64,000 nt of DNA from Saccharum officinarum (taxonomy: Eukaryota > Streptophyta > Magnoliopsida > Poales > Poaceae). The stretch lies in the NCBI GenBank assembly GCA_020631735.1, contig CM036162.1:93544401-93608400 (forward strand). The letters run 5' to 3'. Both the position numbers and the translations under genes were made by a program. Positions 25,301 through 37,004 of the stretch are shown piece after piece. The notes under the pieces are model-generated. The model was not told the origin of the DNA. It ran no database searches and saw only the letters and a program-made list of their open reading frames with translations. Numbering within the stretch: the first letter of the stretch is position 1; each line of letters begins with the position of its first letter.

Positions 25301-25372
25301 CGGGGTTCGCGAGGTGACGCGGCGGAGGAGAGTTCTGGAGAGCAGCGACGTCGCTGTCAGCCTCGTCGTCAT
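22341..25372 (-). CDS. acyl-CoA thioesterase, hotdog fold (ACOT9-like), five exons
   Basis: Minus-strand exons 25372-24770, 23726-23528, 23422-22935, 22733-22605 and 22484-22341 join in frame with GT-AG introns to 520 residues. The chosen start opens MTTRLTATSLLSRTLLRR, an Arg/Ser/Thr-rich, acid-free leader typical of mitochondrial presequences; an in-frame start 34 codons upstream (25474) is possible but gives a less typical leader. Two hotdog halves flank a long charged linker (ETEREKQLFGEREAQDKMRK onward). The second half carries RNLHGRIFGGFLMHRAFELAF-type sequence, the signature of ACOT9/ACOT10-like enzymes, which hydrolyse acyl-CoA to free acid and CoA. The GC-rich first exon is separated by a 1-kb intron. 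No internal stop was seen in the joined exons. It is convergent with the formin gene. The exact substrate cannot be read from sequence. Confidence 0.9.
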
Positions 25373-25474
25373 GGATGCCGCGGATGCGGGGCTCCCGTCC
25401 GGCCTTGCGGGAGGGTGGATCAGATGTGGGGTAGATAGAAGAGGGGCAAGTGGGCCACGGCTTCCTCGCAACAT

Positions 25475-27651
25475 TTTTTTCGCGTTGAGCCCTCGACTGC
25501 GGTCAGAGTCAGACGGTTGGGTAGTTGGGTGCGTCGGTGGCTCGGTACCGTATGGTCCGTTTACACTTTACAGCGCGTAATGAAATGGGCCGAAAAGGCT
25601 GAGGTTGAAAAGGCCTGGACTAATATACGGCCCATTGGTTGCCAGCCGTTCAGATGCTGTTGACCATTTCTCAATCAGACCATACGTGCGTGCGACAACC
25701 GGGGGGCTCGGCCGGAAAGCAACCGCGGTGGGAAACCAAATCGCTGGGGAATCGTCCGAAGCCGACCGCGTTGCTTGGAGTTGAGCAGCTGCGAACGGAT
25801 ATGCATCGACTGCGTACGTAGACCGATATGTTGTTTTGTCGTGGGCGAGTGAACACAAAATGACTGCTTACTGCAAGTCACATCTGGTTTCTAAATCTTC
25901 ACACGTAGACGAGAGTATGAGACCGGCGATGAGTATCTTTACAAGGCGAATCCTGCGAATAAAACTCGAGCCCTCGTTTGGTCACGTCGTCCGCTTTTCT
26001 TGGCCGTTTGATCGGGCGCGCGGACGGCCTGGATCGTGCCAGTCCTGTTTTTTTGCAAAAAAAAAACCCTCGAACTTTAGTCAAATCAACCCGCAGTCCA
26101 AGCCTCCTCTCATGTTATTTTGCAAGAAAACTCTCAAACTTTACCAAAAACAACCCACAGTCCATGCTTTTTAAAAGGGCCGGCCTACGTCAATGGGCCA
26201 AAATCGGTCCGTCAGTCTCTTTTCCTTTTCTTTGTTTTTATCTTTTCTTTTTCAAATCGGAGATCTTTCAAAATTCATATAAAATCACAGAAAAATCATA
26301 AAAATACCAACCAGTTTTGTTGAGTTTCTTATGACTAGATCTGTGCATTAAACTTAAAATATCATATGCTTTAGTGTATTTTTATTTGGTATAGTTGTAG
26401 ATCTATGCTTTTACGTGATTGATTAATTTGTTGTTTGTATCATATGTGAACTAAAAATATCTCATCTGCCTCAACTCCAATATCATATACCCTTTTTCAT
26501 AATCTTTGGTGGCCAATTAAATTCTAAATATGTTTGTTTCCTGATTCTTTTATTTAACGCTAACCCGTAGTATAAATACTCGTGCATATACCTATACATA
26601 CAATAATACTTGAATACATATGGTATATGATATCCGGTACATTTGCATACACGAGTACATCATGTCCCATATATAAATACTTCAAATGAATATGCACAAA
26701 TAAAATAATATACTTCCACTATATGCGGTACATATAAATATATAAACACGCATGGATACACGTGACGACAGTTACACCGCCGCATGGCTAACCCCATACT
26801 CATCCATTCACCCTAACCAAATAAAACGTTTGAGTGATTTTACCCCCTTTACGATCGTTAAAAAAAACACATTCGCCTACACACAACAGTCCATCAAATA
26901 TTGTAATATAGCGCATAAAAAACACAGGCACAATTAACCAACCAGGTGCACGTAGCCCAGTTTATAGATTGAAACAATACTTGCTTATATTACCATTCGA
27001 GAAAACACATGCATTGCCAGTGACAAACTAAAAAGCTTAAACCGAGTAGATTAATTGATTAAATCATAAAGAGAAATACTTCTACTGCTCATGGTAACCG
27101 ATTCCGTGACTTCTGCGTCTCTCCAATATAAAATGTTCCTTCCTTAGAGCATATGTTCTTATACAAACAATACAACTTGTTTGTTGCTATATTTAGTATC
27201 GCATATACATGGCACATTATACAGATAAACTCCTATAATAATTTCCTAAAAAGACTTTTCTAATACTATTAAATATTCAATTTAAAAAAGAAAACGAATG
27301 AAAATAAAAAATAGCTCAAACTATGTTGGCCTTCTACGCAACTAGCTCCCTAATGAGCTAAAGGGCAGCGCCCCCACAGGACCCGGTAGGGGTCTTTATT
27401 ACTCACGCATCACAGGCTGCCCAAAACACCCCACTGCACGGCAACGACGCGCATAGGTTCTAGTATATCATCTATTCAGACGGATCTCAAATCCACAACT
27501 CCATGATTACAGTGACATTTTTTTTCAGAACAGTTTGTGGCCAAAGACTTAAAAGATGAGATACGGTGGCGATTGCCATTATAGTCGCTATCAGTTAATA
27601 CACGCACTGTACCAAGCCGCACACGTACCACTAGCATACAGTATTTATTTA
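25475..27651. other. intergenic, no gene recognised
   Basis: Shadow frames antisense to thioesterase exon 1 reach into the left part. The rest is AT-rich with short frames. Near 26050-26160 a TTGCAA-poly(A)-CCCTCGAAC phrase is repeated in two variants (TTTGCAAAAAAAAAACCCTC and TTTTGCAAGAAAACTCTC), probably transposon debris. Confidence 0.4.
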
Positions 27652-27889
27652 GGCCGTGTGTAGATGTCAGGCTAAAGTTGAATTTTTTTCGCTCTCTTCA
27701 TCCTATCAATTTTTGCACGCATGCATAAAACATTAAATATAAATAAAAAATAACTAATTGCATAGTTTAGTTATAAATTATGAGACGAATCTTTTGAGTC
27801 TAATTAGTCTATAATTAGACATTAATTGTTAAATATAAACGAAAGTGGTATCGTTAGAAAAATTCACTTTTCACCGTATAAACAAGGCC
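27652..27889. mobile_element. family T MITE in UGT promoter region, TSD TTA
   Basis: Starts GGCCGTGTGTAGATG, ends TATAAACAAGGCC; TTA at 27649-27651 and 27890-27892. It ends only about 100 bp before the UGT start codon. Confidence 0.75.
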
Positions 27890-27991
27890 TTAGATCAGTT
27901 TTTCTACACGGCAGTGGTACAGTACCACACAAACCGCTTCGTAGACGCAACGCAACTAGGCATTAGCTAGCTAGCTAGCAAAGACACGGGC

Positions 27992-29748
27992 ATGGGTTCC
28001 CACGCCGGCGAGAACGAGCCGAAAGCCGGCGGCGGCGGCGGAAGCCACGTGCTCCTCCTGCCGTACCCGAGCCAGGGCCACGTCCACCCGATGCTCCAGT
28101 TCGGCAAGCGCCTAGCGTACCACGGCCTGCGGCCCACGCTGGCCGTCACCCGCTTCATCCTCGCCACCTGCGCGCCCGACGCCGCCGCGCTGCAGGACCT
28201 GGGCAGCGCGGGAGCGGTCCGCCTCGCGGCGGTCTCGGACGGCTTCGACCGCGGCGGCTTCGGTGAGTGCGGCGACGTGACGGCGTACCTGTCCCGGCTC
28301 GAGGCCGCGGGTTCGGAGACGCTGGGCGAGCTCCTCCGGGACGAGGCCGCGCGGGGCCGGCCCGTCCGGGCCGTGGTCTACGACGCGTTCCTGCCGTGGG
28401 CGCAGGGCGTGGCGCGGCGGCACGGCGCCGCGGCCGCGGCCTTCTTCACGCAGCCGTGCGCCGTCAACGTGGCGTACGGCCACGTGTGGCGCCGCCGGCT
28501 GCGCGTGCCGGTGGATGGTGGGGCGGTGCTCCGGCTCCCTGGCCTGCCGGCGCTCGAGCCGGACGGCCTGCCGTTGTTCCTCAAGGTCGGGACCGGCCCG
28601 TACCCGGCCTACTTCGAGCTGGTCATCCGCCAGTTCCAGGGGCTGGAGCAAGCCGACGACGTGCTTGTCAACTCGTTCTATGAGCTGGAGCCCGAGGTGA
28701 GCTGCGTGCTTGTTCGTCCGTCGTCCCTGTCGCTGCCGTGCACATACTAGCTACATGAGTTCGTGTGCAGCCGTAGATGCATGCATGCTTCCAAGTTCCA
28801 TCGTTTTCAGTTGTATCTTTCAGTGGTCGTGTGGTGCCCATCTACGGAGTAGCTCAAATCCGTCAGGATCAATTTTTTTTCTCAACTTGCACAGACCACG
28901 CACTTGACAGCTGTGTCGAGAAAATATCTTGGCCGAGCTGGGTCAGCCATGTCGATCGACGACGTTGGCCTTCGCACTAACGCAGCAGCGTACATGGCGT
29001 CCACTTGCAGGAGGCGGAGTACATGGCGTCGTCGTGGCGCGCCAAGACGATCGGGCCGACGGTGCCGGCGTCCTACATCGGCGACGACCGCCTCCCGTCC
29101 GACACCAAGTACGGGCTGCACCTGTACGAGCTGACCAGCGCGCCGTGCATCGCCTGGCTGGACGCGCACCCGCCGCGCTCCGTGGTGTACGCCTCCTTCG
29201 GCAGCCTGTCCGACCTCGACCCGCTGGAGATGCGGGAGATCGCGCACGGCCTCCTGGACGCCGGCCGGCCGTTCCTGTGGGTTGTCCGCGCGTCCGAGAC
29301 CCACAAGCTGCCCGCGGGCTTCGAGGCCGAGGCCGAGGGCGCGTGCGGGCTGGTGGTGTCGTGGTGCCCGCAGCTGGAGGTGCTGGCGCACCGCGCCGTG
29401 GGGTGCTTCCTGACGCACTGCGGCTGGAACTCCACCGCGGAGGCGCTGGTGGCGGGCGTGCCCATGGTGGCCGTGCCGCAGTGGACGGACCAGCCCATGA
29501 ACGCCAAGTACGTGGAGGCCGTGTGGCGGGTGGGCGTGCGCGCGCGCGGGGCCGCGCCCGACGGGCTCGTGCGGAGGGGCGAGGTGGTCAGGGGCATCCA
29601 GGAGGTGATGGACGGCGAGAGGGGTGCCGAGTACAGGAGGAGCGCCGACGTGTGGATGGAGAAGGCCAGGGCGGCGAGCAGGGAAGGCGGCAGCTCCGAC
29701 AGGAACATCGCCGAGTTCGTGGCCAAGTACGCCTCGGACGCCAAGTGA
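27992..29748 (+). CDS. UDP-glycosyltransferase (UGT74-like), two exons
   Basis: Exon 1 (27992-28696) and exon 2 (29011-29748) join in phase 0 through a GTGAGC donor and TTGCAG acceptor to give 480 residues, the usual size for plant family-1 UGTs. The N-terminal acceptor half shows LLPYPSQGHVHP with the catalytic histidine at residue 30 and VVYDAFLPWA for the partner region. The 44-residue PSPG box that binds UDP-sugar spans about 353-396 (WCPQ ... HCGWNS ... GVPMVAVPQWTDQ); the final Gln suggests UDP-glucose. Such enzymes act in the cytosol on hormones, phenolics or terpenoids. Similarity to UGT74 (group L) is by eye. The coding sequence is very GC-rich, so several antisense and frame-shifted frames are open but are shadows. 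A paralogue lies at 51098-52653 on the other strand with the intron at the same place. Confidence 0.93.
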
Positions 29749-30610
29749 TCAGCAGCAGCAGAGAAACCAATACGCTTTCTCGCTTTGGGTTGCGTATATG
29801 TAGCAAATCTGTATACAGGCATGTACGAGTATTTGATATGAATGCGGATGAATGAATTCAAGAGCGTGCAAGCTTCTTTCGTGCCATCGCGATGACTACG
29901 GCGCTCGACAAAAGCGCACGATCGAGGTGCTGCACGGCACATGTTTTGCTACATGTAATTTGTCTTTCCATGGAACATATGGCCAGTAGTAAACCATGCA
30001 CTATTCCATCTGCGTACACTCCAGATGTTATTACTGATAATGACGGCCGATGGATCAGAGAGCCTCATACTGACAGTGCTCACTTAATAAACTACAGTAG
30101 TAGTGAAATTCATTTGGGCCTACCTATAGGGAACAGCACATCCAAAGATATAACTCTAGTTTAAACATTACTACCAATTCAAAATCTCATAGTGAAGGGG
30201 TTTTCGGAACCGGTAATGATCCAAATTATGTAGTTTTAGGATTCACAGCGGATGTTTTGCTACACAGGGTTGTACCAAAACACATCTGATCTAACTAACC
30301 TTACCTACAACTCTGCATTTCAATACCTGGAATGTAATGATGTAAACATCACTATTTGCTACTATATATATAGTTCGTGATGTATAACCTGTGGTACAGT
30401 GTCAAGCCAGGACTGGCCCATAGAAGAGCACTACTAGGCTTAGTTGCTTTTGGTCTTATAGGCTGTCCAAACTCTAAAGGCCCAAGCTTGCTAATGTTCG
30501 CTTACATGAGCTGAAATTATGGGCTAGAAACATCTGCCCTACAATGGAATTATTAACCGACAGCATCCGTTCACGAGCGCATAGGCCTTTGAACGGGAAA
30601 AATATACATC
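29749..30610. other. intergenic / UGT 3' flank
   Basis: AT-rich, no supported gene or repeat. Confidence 0.4.
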
Positions 30611-30967
30611 TTTTTTTTTGAAACTTAAATGGGGGAGAGCTTCCCCACCTTTTCATTCCAAGTGCGCACGCTTAGAACTCTAAGCGCGGTGAAGAGTTTG
30701 AAATACAGCCGCGGAGATGGGCGTAGCAGCCTAGAAGGTCGTCTACATGATCAGAGGGGAGGCGTTTTCGCCAAGTTACAAGATCATCACACACCCGGGA
30801 GATAATCAAACGACTACAAAATTTTTCTTCGCGAAAAACATGGCCATTGCGACCGTCCCAGATCCTCCATAAGATCGTCAGAAAGATGAACGGCCAGAGC
30901 GTCCGATCAAGTCCAGCTGGTGTAGTAGCGCTCCAAGCGTCGTTATCCGTCAAGTGTGGAACACCGG
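30611..30967 (-). pseudogene. LINE 3' end (C-terminal coding part and poly-A), separated piece
   Basis: On the minus strand this piece encodes the region after the reverse transcriptase of plant L1-like elements (TLWRIWDGRNGHVFR type), then a 3' untranslated part and a 9-base A-run (30611-30619 read as T on plus). Its reading frame is continuous with the piece at 43052-44019 once the copia array and one copy of the ACCGG duplication are set aside, so the two are halves of one LINE. Confidence 0.75.
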
Positions 30968-31224
30968 TGAAAGTCCTATGTTTGGTGTTGGTAATTAGTG
31001 ACAATGCCTAAGTACTAATCCTATGCCTAAGTTATATGTAGCATATGAGGATTAGTACATTCCAAGGTTGGTGGCAAGATAGACATGGTGATCATGATGG
31101 CCACACTTGGATTTGCACGCAACCCTACGTGATCAAGGCAAAGGTATATGCTTAAGGGTTGTGTTTTAGTAACCAAGACACCTAGTGGATGTTGTTACAT
31201 TATAGGATAGATAGCCGTACTATG
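30968..31224 (+). repeat. truncated outer 5' LTR of the composite array
   Basis: Matches the first 257 bp of the full LTR at 32191 and then jumps, after GCCGTACTAT, into pol-distal internal sequence. It lacks the GC-rich block, TATA box and end. Confidence 0.85.
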
Positions 31225-32190
31225 AATTTGAAGTTTATATGGTGCCACTATTGTTTCCATGACTTGTATGATCTAGTGGTAGCATATAACTTGTTTAAGT
31301 AGCTTGTGATCCTAAGTATTTAATCTAAAAAACTTGTCTAAATATTTGCTTCAACATGGTGCATGATAACCCTTCTAGTGAGGCGTGAAGAAGCTTGCCC
31401 TTGGATCAAACCGAAGCATTTTTTTATGCAAGCAATCTAGGTTGAATCACAAACTTGATCCTCACCCCATAATTCAATATGATAATCTATCTAAAATTGG
31501 TTCCTTGTGGTCATTGGTGCCAAAGGGAGAGAAAATGTTGTTCACAAAGATAGATTCTAAAGGGGAAGAAAACCTAAAGGGGATCAATTAAAATTTTGAG
31601 CACACAAGTAGGGGGAGCAAGCTCTTAAACATGAATGTTGCATTTTCATGTGCACTTCATATGTATGATGCATAGTTATGCATTTCTTTTTCTCCGATAC
31701 ATTGCTTGTGTGGTGACTTGCTAGTATAATTTGAATGATGTATTGTGGTACTAGCATGAATAGGCAGTAGTTAGATTCTTCTTGCTTCATGTTTTTCAAA
31801 GTGGTACTAGAGCCTTGCTTATAATGTTGATCTCACGAGGTTTCTAGTTACGTTTGTGCTTTTCCAAGTGGTATCTAACTACACAAGGTGCTAAGATGGT
31901 GTTTATCGCTACTCCGATGGTATCACGCTTCAAAGGTCTATAATCTCAAACACTTAGCACCTATTGGTAGTCAATGCTCCTAATCTTTCCTATCTAACAT
32001 GTATGCTTCCAAAATCCAAACATATAGCATACATGTAGGGGGAGCCATTGCTATCAATTTGAATTCATGATCACATGTCCATAATTCTTACACATGGTAA
32101 TATACTTGGACAATGTGACATGAGTTCAATCAAAATTTTATCATAATATCTTTGTGAAAGGTTTGTCACCAATTACCAACAAGGGGAGAT
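31225..32190 (+). other. 3' internal fragment of the first array unit
   Basis: Non-coding pol-to-LTR spacer; it matches 39729-40251 closely in its right half and the spacer of copy 1 (from about 3815) in its left half. It ends with polypurine AACAAGGGGAGAT directly before the LTR. All coding sequence of this unit is deleted. Confidence 0.8.
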
Positions 32191-34089
32191 TGAAAGTCCT
32201 ATGTTTGGTGTTGGTAATTAGTGACAATGCCTAAGTACTAATCCTATGCCTAAGTTGTATGTAGCATATGAGGATTAGTACATTCCAAGGTTGGTGGCAA
32301 GATGGACATGGTGATCATGATGGCCACACTTGGATTTGGACGCAACCCTACGTGATCAAGGCAAAGGTATATGCTTAAGGGTTGTGTTTTAGTAACCAAG
32401 ACACCTAGTGGGTGTGGTTACATTATAGGATAGATAGCCGTACTATAAATAGGGGAATGACGCGGCTATTAAACTCCTAAGTGCCTCTAGGTGTGCATTT
32501 CATAATCATATGCATTTGGATAGAACTAATAACGCCTTGAAAAATGATTGTGAAAATGCTAACACACTCGCACATGACGAGATCACTTGGTGGTGTTAGC
32601 ACGTTTGCGAAGGCGGTGGAGTTTGAGCGGTAGAGAGGGTTTGGGGTCCTCTCTCCCTCCCACCGAGCTTGCGAGGCGGGATTCAGGCGTTTTTGAGGAG
32701 TTGAAACGACTATTTTGCACTACGCCAGAAGTCAGAAAATAAACGGAGGCGAACGGAGGTCACAGAGGTGACCAGACGCTGAACCAGACGCGGTCTCTGT
32801 TTGACCGGACGCGTCCGGTCAGTGTTCAGCGTTTGTGCGTGTTTCAGTTTGATGATCGGACGCGTAGCGCGTCCGGTCACTGTCGACCGAACGCGTCCGG
32901 TCGTTGAGGGAGCTTACTGGACTCAAACCGGACGCTGGCACTGTGGCGTCCTGTCAGTTCTACAACGCGTCCAGTCACTGTTTCGTTGTGCGCTGCTCAG
33001 GCTTGACCAGCGCGTCCGGTCAGTCACGGGACCAGCGCGTCCGGTCTGCGCTACCAGCGCGTCCGGTCGGTGCTTCGTGATTTAGCCGTTGTGCGACCGG
33101 CGCGTCCGGTCAGTTGGACCAGCGCGTCCGGTCAGCACGATTTCGGTTGTTTAAGTTTCTAACGGCTCTATTCGAAGGGGTACGTCTATATATACTCGTT
33201 GGCCGGCTCAAGGCTCTCTCTCTCGAACATTTGACATACTTGTGAGCACTTTGAGCTAAGCAACTCCCCTCCCACTCATCTCTCTTGCTTCTTTGCATAT
33301 TCGAAGTAAGATTGAGTGATCCAAGTGCAATTGCATTGTGAGATTGTATCTAGTTGGCACTTGGTGGTTGATTTGCTGCGGGATTCTTGTTTCTCTTGGT
33401 GGTTGCCGCCACCTAGACGGCTTGGAGTAGCTTGGAGGCATTGGCAAGAGTTGGTGATTGTTCTTGGCCACCTCCGTTGATTGTGAGGGGTTTGTGCCTA
33501 CCTTGGCGAAGCGCCAAAGGCAACATTAGTAAATTGCTCGTGTCATTGCAACCTTTTGCCATTTGGTAGGTTCTTGTGGCGCCTTTTGAGAGGCTCGGTG
33601 TGTGACCGATTAGCCACCGAACCACGTGGTGAAGAGGGACACAACGTGGACTAGCGTGCCGGCAAGCACGTGAACCTCGGGATAAATCTTCGTGTCATCA
33701 CTTTCATATTATGATTGATTGATCCCGATGTTCGGTTATCTTGGTATTCATTGTTGATCATATTGGTTGGCTCAATACATCGCCCCTCGGTGAAACTCTC
33801 CTAACTCAACTCCGCTTTATCTTCTTAGTTATCTTTGCTAGCAAGTTAGCTTTGCTAGAGTAGCTCCTTTGTGTAGCTTGCTAGTTGTAGTTGTAGTTAC
33901 CTTCTCGGTTTGACTTGTGCGGTTGAGTGCAAATATACTAGAATTATGAATTGGTTAGGTGGCTTGCAAACACCCCGTAGGCTAAGCAAAACTCACATCT
34001 CGCTATTTGTTTTATTGATAAACTTGTTTAGCGTGTCTTTGTAGAAATTTTGATGGCTATTCACCCCCTCTAGCCATCAAGACCTTTCA
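32191..34089 (+). repeat. central LTR, shared by both array units
   Basis: 1899 bp, TGAAAGTCC to CAAGACCTTTCA. It follows a polypurine tract and precedes a primer-binding site, so it serves as 3' LTR of one unit and 5' LTR of the next. It contains the CCGGACGCGTCCGG palindrome block (about 32770-33145). Confidence 0.9.
33187..33194 (+). promoter_or_regulatory. TATA-like box in LTR
   Basis: TATATATA just after the GC-rich block; the corresponding box in the LTR at 40252 is also TATATATA (41233), but TATAAATA in the fragment at 42137 (42220). Confidence 0.5.
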
Positions 34090-34091
34090 AG

Positions 34092-34103
34092 TGGTATCAG
34101 AGC
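34092..34103 (+). other. primer-binding site (initiator tRNA-Met)
   Basis: TGGTATCAGAGC two bases after the LTR end; complementary to the 3' end of plant initiator methionine tRNA, as in most copia elements. Confidence 0.8.
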
Positions 34104-34143
34104 CGTGGTCACCGTTTTCAAGGCTTAACAACCTCGGTGTAAG

Positions 34144-36956
34144 ATGGCTCAAGTTGTGTTCAACCATGTCGGGGGCAAGCCTCTATTTTTTGATGGTGTC
34201 ACATCTTTTGATCATTGGAAAAGAAAGATGAAGCAATATCTTGGCTCTATTCATGAGAACGTTTGGAAGGTGACACACCATGATTATGCTATCATTGATC
34301 CTGACAACCTCACCAACAATGATCGCATCAACAACCAATGCAACACTATGGCTCTCAATACTCTCTACAATGGGATTGATGCAAAGGTCTTTGAGCAAAT
34401 CAAGGATCTTGAGATGGCAAGTGAAGTGTGGACAAGATTAGAGGAAACATATGAGGGCACTTCAACGGTAAAGAGTGACAAGCTCTATATGCTCAAGGAT
34501 AAGTTTGCAAGCTTCAAGATGAAGGATGATGAGTCCATACCGGAGATGTTCTATAGGCTACAAGTTATTGTCAATGATCTCAAGAGCCTAAGAGAAGATG
34601 TCAAGGACAAAGACTTCTCACATAAGTTCTTGATGAACTTACATAAGAAGTTTGCTATCTTGAGGAAGATGATCCAAAGAGAGGGTTTGGACAAGGTGAC
34701 TCCAAACCAAGTGCTTGGAGATGTCATGACCGATGCTCAATATGACGATGATGAAGATGAAGATGAGAAGAAGAAGGTCAAGGTCAAGCAAGAGAAGCCC
34801 ATTGCATTCAAGGCTTCATCCTCTAAGGGCAAGAGCAAGGTGGAGAGCGATGATGATGATCCATTCGATGATGAGACCATGGCCCTCCTAGTGCACAAGA
34901 TGGGGAGGTTCATAAAGAAGAAATGATATGGTGCAAGAAAGAGAAGGGACTTTGTAAAGGCAAAGGAGGTGCTTTGCTACAATTGCAATAGCCCCGATCA
35001 TATAGTGGCAAAGTGCCCCTATGAAGACAAAAGATATCATGATGGAAAGTTGAAGTTGAAGAAGAACAAGAAGGAGAAGAAAGAGAAGAACAACTTCACT
35101 ATCAACAAGAAGAAGAAGGGTGGTGGCTATGTGGTCACTTGGGATAGTGATAATTCTGATAGTGATGATGATAGCTCTAGTGATGATGAGAGGACCACTC
35201 GACGAGCCATAACAAGCATCGCCCTCTCCAACAAGCCATCCATCTTCGACACTACATCGACATGCCTTATGGCCAAGCCTACCAAGGTAAAACATGATGA
35301 TAGTGATGATGATTCTTGTGCTAATGATGATTGTAGGAGTGATAATGAGGAGGATGAGGACTACTCCAAGGATGATCTATTAGGCATAATAGATCAAATG
35401 AGCAAGGGCTACAAGAGGACAACCAAGAAATATAAAATCTTGGAACATGAGCTCATTGCCAAGAGCAATGAAAATGATACCTTGATGGAGGAGCTTGAAG
35501 CTCTCAAAAAGAGTAAGGAGTGCAAATGAATTGAACAAGAGCTCAAAGCCCTTAGGAAATCCTTTGATGAGCTAGAGGCTTCTCGTGAGTGTCTAAAGGA
35601 ATACCACGAGGATTTTGAAATTGCTCACACTAGGCTTAAGGAAGCCCACTCCACTCTACTTGAGCTCATCAAGGAAAAGGACCTCAAGCTAGAGAAGCTC
35701 ATGAAGGAAGCTAAGGAGGAGCAAGTGATTGTCACTTGTGATATTGGACTAATATGTGATATTATTGATGATTCTTTATTTGTTGGTCCTACTAATGTTT
35801 CATGTAGCTCATTAAAGCTGGACGAAAAGCTCGCAACTCGATAGCTCGCTCGACTCGGATCGATAGTGGCTCGGCTCGGCCCGGCTCGTTTAATTTCTCA
35901 AACGAGCTGAGCAAGCATCCTAGCTCGTATCTTAATGAGCTAGCTCGCGAGTCAGCTCGAGCCAGCTCGCGAGCCTAACGAGCCAAAGTTGTTGGCCTTA
36001 AACTTTTATTAGTGTTATATAACTTTATGTCTTACACTTTATAATTTGTTGATGATTGGACTTTGACTCTATAAATTTTAGATTAATTTGACTCTTTTTA
36101 TTTTAAATGAATGTATGGATAATAGATGAATCATATATGGTACAGAGTATGAATCATAGACAATGTATGGTGTATAATATTATAATATAATAGTACATAT
36201 TATTTTTGTATGATTTATTAAGACTTATGAATGGACTAATTTTATATTATTACCATTATCAAACTTTAGATAATACACATATTATATTTTTTATGTTTTA
36301 ATATGGCTGGCTCGCGAGCCAAACGAGCCAGCTCGAGCTCGTAAACGAGCCGAGCCGAGCCGAGCCGGTCTTCTGGCTCGTTAAGATAACGAGCCGAGCC
36401 GAGCTGGCTTGTCATCTTAACGAGCCAGAACGAGCCGAGCCAAACGAGCCGAGCTGGCTCGTTAGTCCAGCTTTATAGCTCATCATCATCCACCACAACC
36501 AACTCTATCTCTACTACTAGTGATTCATCACTTGTGGTTGAGAATGAGACTCTCAAGAGAGAGGTGGATGATCTCACCCGCGCATTAGGCAATGCCTATG
36601 GTGGAGATGTCCGCTTGCTAAAATGCTTGGATAGCCAAAGGTTCTCTCTTAACAAAGAGGGTTTGGGCTATACTCCCAAGAAGGGCAAGGCGGCCTTTGC
36701 TATTCTAAAGCCTCGCTTTGTGAAGGGCAATGGTCGTTATTACAATAGATGCAAGCAAGTTGGGCATCTAGAGATTAATTGCAACAAAATGAATAAGAAC
36801 AAGAAAAATGCTAATGTACCTTACATTTCTTTTGATTCTTGTTATGTGCTTACCAAGGGTGAGAAAGGTGTGCATGCTAGGTTTGTTGGTACACCAATTG
36901 TGGGTCCAAAGAAGAAGGCCATTTGGGTACCAAAGAGCTTAGTTACTAACCTCTAA
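34144..36956 (+). pseudogene. copia gag, broken (array copy)
   Basis: Starts with an ATG 55 bp past the LTR. It encodes a gag capsid-like region, an acidic Lys/Glu/Asp-rich middle and a CCHC zinc knuckle (CYNCNSPDHIVAKC, about 34975). Stops at 34924 and 35527 interrupt it. At 35813 a 663-bp MITE plus its 8-bp duplication is inserted; the 671 extra bases account exactly for the change of reading frame downstream. The distal part (36484-36956) has a second knuckle-like motif whose first cysteine is lost (YYNRCKQVGH), and an early stop at 36954. Confidence 0.88.
35813..36475. mobile_element. hAT-type MITE with CGAGC repeat arrays, 8-bp TSD TAGCTCAT
   Basis: Inverted ends TAAAGCTGGAC and GTCCAGCTTTA; TAGCTCAT on both sides (35805-35812, 36476-36483). 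The empty-site version is visible in the sister gag near 62240, where the flanks are contiguous. Both ends are packed with GAGCC/GGCTC words in both orientations around an AT-rich core. An 8-bp duplication indicates hAT mobilisation. Confidence 0.85.
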
Positions 36957-37004
36957 GGACCCAAGCAAGTATGGGTACCTAAAAGACATTAAATTGTTTT
37001 GTAG

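Noticed and set aside
24747..25580. Plus-strand frame of 277 codons
   Set aside because: It is antisense to exon 1 of the thioesterase; GC-rich composition keeps it open and it has no recognisable domain.
28112..29942. Several long minus-strand and frame-shifted frames over the first UGT
   Set aside because: Shadows of a very GC-rich coding region; only the annotated frame has UGT motifs and proper splice sites.
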